A stretch of DNA of 19,111 nucleotides, from contig JAUXFJ010000005.1 of assembly GCA_030620065.1 (NCBI GenBank), positions 1 through 19,111 on the forward strand. Reading direction: 5' to 3'. Both the position numbers and the translations under genes were made by a program. How positions within the stretch are numbered: the first letter of the stretch is position 1; the number at the start of each line of letters is the position of its first letter. Shown here in pieces: positions 15,566 through 19,111 of this stretch. This DNA comes from Anaerolineaceae bacterium. GTDB taxonomy: Bacteria > Chloroflexota > Anaerolineae > Anaerolineales > Anaerolineaceae. The notes beneath the pieces are model-generated. The model had not been told where the DNA came from. It saw only the letters and a list, made by a program, of their open reading frames with translations, and did no database searches.

Positions 15566-16596
15566 TGTTCAGGGAAGGAAAGTGGTCACTTATCAATACA
15601 CTGATGCGGTGGATAATTCCATTGGCAATTAGTGGACTTGCTATTTGGTTTCTGTTGAGCACTGTCGACCTCAACTCTCTGGTAGAAGCATTTCAAACGA
15701 TCAGGATTGAAATCTTGATCTGGTCAAGCCTGATATCCCTTTGCGCTTTGTTATTTCGCGTCTGGTGCTGGTATTTGCTGCTACAAAAGCAGTTCTCTTA
15801 TAAGCGCGTATTTTTTGTTATGAATGCTGGATATTTACTCAACAATGTATTCCCCCTTCGTTTGGGGGAAGTTGGTCGTGCGATCATTTTGGGCGGCAGC
15901 GGCGGGTCAGGACCTGGCATCCTGAAAGTCTTCTCAAGCATAGTTATTGAGCGTGTATTTGATGTTGCTTTAGCCGCAGCGTTCTTCCTGGGAACACTGT
16001 CTTTGGTTCTTGTTGAGGACTCAACCAGGTTCTTAGCCTTAATATTGCTTGGTCTGGCTTTGGTCGTTCTTTTAGTGTTATTTTTAATTGCCCACTACCA
16101 CGACAGAATTAATCAGTGGCTTCTTTCGCGGAGTGATCGCAGGCATTGCTTGGCGAATTGGGCTGCGCCAAAACTGGATGCTCTGTTAAAAGGCTTTACG
16201 GTATTGGCAAATCCGCTTTTGTTTTTCGGAAGTTTTAGTTTATTAGGAATTAGCTGGTTGCTGGCCTTTCTGCAACAATTTATAATCTTAAGAGCACTAA
16301 TCCAAGATGCTCCTTTCTGGTGGGTCATTTTCATTCTAGGCGCTGGAGCGCTTGGGGCAGCCTTGCCTTCTGCGCCAGCCGGATTAGGGGTTTTTGAAGC
16401 TTCTGTGGTAGGTGCGTTCTTATTGTTGAATGTTGATCACGCTACAGCCCTAGCATACGCGTTAATTGTCCATTCAATGCAATTCACTTACTCAAGTGCC
16501 TTAGGTGTCATTGGGCTGATAACCGAGGGCCAATCGGTCAGTGATTTATATGAGCGGGCAAAGATGCAGAAACAAGATGTAAAGGAAGTCCAGTAA
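15565..16596 (+). CDS. AglD / LPG-synthase-type TM protein (UPF0104)
   Basis: Polytopic membrane protein of 343 residues with seven or eight hydrophobic segments. NNVFPLRLGEVGRA (about 93-106), ERVFDVALAA (129-138) and PSAPAGLGVFEAS (about 270-282) are the hallmarks of the lysylphosphatidylglycerol-synthase transmembrane (UPF0104/AglD) family. Members move or modify lipid-linked molecules: aminoacyl-phosphatidylglycerol flipping in MprF, and an archaeal dolichol-mannose-dependent step for AglD. No aminoacyl-transferase domain is fused here. GTG start overlaps the lepA stop by one base with GGAG (15556-15559) upstream; its stop overlaps the next ATG. Next to a glycosyltransferase, a role in surface glycolipid or glycan export is likely, but the substrate is unknown. 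Confidence 0.87.
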   Translation: MFREGKWSLINTLMRWIIPLAISGLAIWFLLSTVDLNSLVEAFQTIRIEILIWSSLISLCALLFRVWCWYLLLQKQFSYKRVFFVMNAGYLLNNVFPLRLGEVGRAIILGGSGGSGPGILKVFSSIVIERVFDVALAAAFFLGTLSLVLVEDSTRFLALILLGLALVVLLVLFLIAHYHDRINQWLLSRSDRRHCLANWAAPKLDALLKGFTVLANPLLFFGSFSLLGISWLLAFLQQFIILRALIQDAPFWWVIFILGAGALGAALPSAPAGLGVFEASVVGAFLLLNVDHATALAYALIVHSMQFTYSSALGVIGLITEGQSVSDLYERAKMQKQDVKEVQ

Positions 16597-17747
16597 TGAA
16601 AATACTGATAGCTCTGACTTATTTTAGACCGTATAAATCAGGTCTTACAGTGTATGCGCAGCGTCTTGCAAAGACCTTGGCTGAACGTGGGCATGAGGTG
16701 ATAGTGCTGACATCTCAACATGAACGTTCGTTGCCAATTGAGGAGACCGTTGATGGTGTTCATATCATCCGCATGCCAGTGGCATTCCATCTGTCCAAAG
16801 GCGTGATAATGCCTTCGGTCTTTTTCAAGGCATGGAGGTTGACAGCTTGGGCAGATGTGATCAATCTGCATGTCCCGCAAGTTGATGCTGCATTAATATC
16901 ACTGGTAGCCAAAATAAAACGAAAGCCGGTTGTGCTTACCTACCATTGTGACTTGAAAATGCCGAAAGGTTTGATCAACCAGTTGGCAGGTTGGGCCGCA
17001 TTAATTGCGAATCACATTTCGGCAGCGCTGGCGGATGTGGTTGTGCATAACACACATGATTTTGCTGAACACTCGCCTTTCCTGAGAAGGCATCTGGCAA
17101 AAGTGGAAGTCATCCCTGCGCCGATCATTATTGAAAAAGTCACAAGCAAGGAGATCGATTCATTCAAGGTTACGTATACGGTTGAAGATGGCCAATCGAT
17201 CATCGGTATTGCAGCACGTTTAGCGGCTGAGAAAGGTGTTGAATACCTTGTTGAAGCCATGCCGATGGTTTTGGCTGCTTACCCAAAGGCACGTGTTTTA
17301 TGCATTGGAGAGTATCGTAAGGTCTTTGGTGAGGAAGCATACCGAAAAAAGATGCTCCCTTTGGTTGAAACCCTGGGTAGTCACTGGACATTTTTAGGTG
17401 TTATATCTGACAGCGAAAAAGCTGCGTTTTTCCACGTTTGCCGGCTGCTTGTGCTGCCAAGTATTAATAGTACGGAATCGTTCGGGATGGTACAGATTGA
17501 GGCGATGACTTGCGGAACCCCAGTTGTCGCAACAGATCTTCCGGGTGTACGCCAACCCGTGAGGCAATCTGGCATGGGGCGTATTGTTCCTCCCCAAGAT
17601 TCAGAAGCATTGGCGGCAGCGATCATTTCCCTGCTCAAGGAGTCAAAGCCAAAGCTGGATGTTGAGGAGATAGTCAAGCACTATGCGCCTGAGACAATTG
17701 CCGGACAATACGAAGAAATATTCTCAGACCTCATTAACGGTAATTAA
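16596..17747 (+). CDS. GT4-family glycosyltransferase
   Basis: Retaining GT-B glycosyltransferase of 383 residues. The N-terminal domain begins MKILIALTYFRPYKSGLTVY with the Gly of the glycine loop, as in GT4 enzymes that act on lipid acceptors. The C-terminal domain has IGIAARLAAEKGVEYLVEA (203-221) and the nucleotide-sugar site TESFGMVQIEAMTCGTPVV (293-311) with the E-x7-E pair Glu294/Glu302. The ATG overlaps the upstream TAA (TAATG), with AAGGAAG before it. No signal peptide or membrane helix: it probably works on the inner face of the membrane. Donor and acceptor sugars cannot be read from the sequence; mannosylation of a phosphatidylinositol or polyprenyl lipid is possible. Confidence 0.92.
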   Translation: MKILIALTYFRPYKSGLTVYAQRLAKTLAERGHEVIVLTSQHERSLPIEETVDGVHIIRMPVAFHLSKGVIMPSVFFKAWRLTAWADVINLHVPQVDAALISLVAKIKRKPVVLTYHCDLKMPKGLINQLAGWAALIANHISAALADVVVHNTHDFAEHSPFLRRHLAKVEVIPAPIIIEKVTSKEIDSFKVTYTVEDGQSIIGIAARLAAEKGVEYLVEAMPMVLAAYPKARVLCIGEYRKVFGEEAYRKKMLPLVETLGSHWTFLGVISDSEKAAFFHVCRLLVLPSINSTESFGMVQIEAMTCGTPVVATDLPGVRQPVRQSGMGRIVPPQDSEALAAAIISLLKESKPKLDVEEIVKHYAPETIAGQYEEIFSDLINGN

Positions 17748-17816
17748 GTTAAGGATTTCTTATTATCGCCTTTTCTGATCTAAGCAGCATGCAAGTATTT
17801 CGAGCTGGAGGAGTGT

Positions 17817-18620
17817 ATGAAAATTCTGCGCACCATTTTTTATTACATCTATTCAATCTTTGAAATGCTGTTTGGTTTTAAGAATTGGCCTTTGGTCATC
17901 AAAATATTCTTGAGTAAAAACTCGGGTGCTCATAATATGGTCCATGTGCGCGAAGCGAACCTCAAATTTATAGTGCGCGGCGCTATGGATGTCTGGTCAC
18001 TTAAAGAGACTTTTCTGGATGAGTTTTACAAGAGACGTGGTACAGCTATTGAAAATGGATGGAGAGTTATTGACATAGGGGCGGGTTTTGGGGATTTTAC
18101 ACTCTATGCTGCATTGAATCGCCCGAATACGCTTGTATACGCGTATGAGCCCTTTCCGGAATCATTTGCAATGCTTGAGGATAATATCCGAAATAATCGC
18201 ATTGAAAATGTCAAAACCTTTGCTGAGGCAGTGTGGGGTGAGTCAGGGCAGCTTATATTGGACCTTTCGGGCGGGGAACCTCTTCAGGCACCAACAAAGG
18301 GTTCAGAGATGGCTGGTGAAGTCAAAGCCGGGCAATATCGCGTGCCTGCTCTATCTTTAGAAAAAGCTCTTGAGCAAAACGACTTGTCTCATCTGGATTT
18401 ACTTAAATTAGATTGTGAGGGTGCAGAATTTGTAATCCTAAGCGAAAAATCAGCAAAGACATTGAAGCGCATCGAACGGATTGTTATGGAATATCATGAT
18501 GGATATCAAGGCCATTACCATCGAGAGCTGGTGGAATTTTTATGTGAGCAAGGTTTTAAGGTGCGCGTTACACCCAATTATGTGCATGATAACATCGGGT
18601 ATTTATACGCCTGGAAGTAA
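17817..18620 (+). CDS. FkbM-family methyltransferase
   Basis: SAM-dependent methyltransferase of 267 residues. Motif I VIDIGAGFGDFT (84-95), AYEPFPESFAMLEDNI (109-124) and LDLLKLDCEGAEFVIL (193-208) define the FkbM fold, whose members O-methylate sugars or polyketides. The N-terminal 35 residues (IFYYIYSIFEMLFGF) are hydrophobic and aromatic and may hold the enzyme at the membrane. GGAGGAG lies seven or so bases before ATG. It starts 69 bases after the glycosyltransferase on the same strand, so methylation of a surface glycan made by its neighbours is a reasonable guess; the substrate is not known. Confidence 0.9.
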   Translation: MKILRTIFYYIYSIFEMLFGFKNWPLVIKIFLSKNSGAHNMVHVREANLKFIVRGAMDVWSLKETFLDEFYKRRGTAIENGWRVIDIGAGFGDFTLYAALNRPNTLVYAYEPFPESFAMLEDNIRNNRIENVKTFAEAVWGESGQLILDLSGGEPLQAPTKGSEMAGEVKAGQYRVPALSLEKALEQNDLSHLDLLKLDCEGAEFVILSEKSAKTLKRIERIVMEYHDGYQGHYHRELVEFLCEQGFKVRVTPNYVHDNIGYLYAWK

Positions 18621-18762
18621 CAAAAAGAATTGCCCGTTGCGTGGGCTCGGTAGTGATCGAACAGCGCAATTGAATTTCCTATTATCTTTATTCTTGGTCA
18701 TGGCGCTTGAGACACTGGGAAAACAGTAGCACCATAATGTTATTACTGAGTTAGTCTAATTC

Positions 18763-18771
18763 TGATAAAAT
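18763..18771 (+). promoter_or_regulatory. Extended -10 promoter before the last gene
   Basis: TG (18763-18764), A, TAAAAT (18766-18771), with a weak TTACTG (18743-18748) at 17 bases. Initiation near 18778 gives a leader of about 87 bases that begins with a small hairpin, CCAAGC (18784-18789) and GCTTGG (18797-18802). Confidence 0.5.
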
Positions 18772-18864
18772 GACACTAGAATCCCAAGCCCTTCTAGCTT
18801 GGAGAATCATAAACGACACTCTGTTAACTACCACGTATGTAATTACTATGTTTGGGATAGCAAC

Positions 18865-19111
18865 ATGAATCAACCTAAAGAACACAAAAGCTCCCAAGAA
18901 CCCAGCGTTCTAGATTATTTCACCTCAAAGATCAAGTTTTGGGAAAAGTCAACGCTTAGTTTAGCTGAAAGTAAGCTGGCGACTGATGATTCCTTATTAA
19001 CCACTGCTGTCTCCAAAAACAAATCAGTAAGAGCGGTTAAGCACAAAATGCTTTCAGAGAAGAAAACCAAGACGGCAGTTACTGAAAAAGTTGCAGTTTC
19101 TGATCCGGCAA
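18865..19111 (+). CDS. Unrecognised protein, 3' end outside the window
   Basis: From ATG at 18865 the frame stays open for 82 codons to the window edge. The visible part is hydrophilic: SVLDYFTSKIKFWEKS (about residues 14-29) is amphipathic and aromatic, then a Lys/Ser/Thr-rich low-complexity stretch with repeated KT and EK follows. There is no signal peptide or membrane segment yet. A GGGATAG precedes the ATG and an extended -10 promoter lies upstream. Such a basic disordered N-terminus could precede a large membrane glycosyltransferase in this glycan neighbourhood, but that is a guess; I cannot assign a family. Confidence 0.6.
   Translation, partial: MNQPKEHKSSQEPSVLDYFTSKIKFWEKSTLSLAESKLATDDSLLTTAVSKNKSVRAVKHKMLSEKKTKTAVTEKVAVSDPA

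Noticed and set aside
18628..18671. Inverted AATTGC/GCAATT pair and GCCC/GGGC after the FkbM gene, as a terminator
   Set aside because: The stems are short, loops long and no T run follows.

Overview
The window looks like a chromosomal segment of a moderately AT-rich bacterium. The most likely source is the phylum Chloroflexota, probably class Anaerolineae. This rests on three things: TopA carries an extra N-terminal four-cysteine ribbon, mevalonate kinase sits beside isopentenyl phosphate kinase (the 'alternative' mevalonate route known from Roseiflexus), and the housekeeping order is ffh-rpsP-KH protein-rimM followed by dprA and topA. This is inference from gene content, not from a search. 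I see no mobile elements, CRISPR arrays, tRNA or rRNA genes.

Left part (1-8370). A DegV-family gene runs off the left edge on the minus strand. Divergent from it is a plus-strand block: ffh, rpsP, khpA, rimM (translation and protein export), then dprA (DNA uptake and recombination) and topA (DNA topology). topA is split by a -1 shift at a run of seven C (6086-6092). A two-helix membrane protein of unknown function follows under its own good promoter. A strong bidirectional terminator (8390-8422) separates this block from the next.

Middle part (8442-12869), all on the minus strand and transcribed right to left: a UbiA-family prenyl-phosphate phosphoribosyltransferase, mevalonate kinase, isopentenyl phosphate kinase, a dGTPase-like HD hydrolase and greA. 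The first three are packed with 15- and 37-base gaps and link isoprenoid-phosphate supply to an enzyme that consumes polyprenyl phosphate.

Right part (12948-19111), plus strand: tlyA, lepA, an AglD/LPG-synthase-type membrane protein and a GT4 glycosyltransferase form a tight run; the last three are joined by one-base stop/start overlaps. An FkbM-type methyltransferase follows, then the beginning of an unrecognised gene cut by the window edge. Ribosome maintenance genes are thus co-transcribed with cell-surface glycan genes.

Recurring regulatory signal: several intergenic regions carry a TAAAAT -10 box, either with a -35 at 17 bases (ffh, the membrane protein) or in extended TGn form (tlyA, the last gene). 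In tlyA the box lies so close to ATG that the mRNA is probably leaderless. The most notable non-coding structures are overlapping inverted repeats in the ffh leader, a terminator-like hairpin inside the start of rimM, a 19-base palindrome before topA and a widely spaced inverted repeat flanking the membrane-protein promoter.
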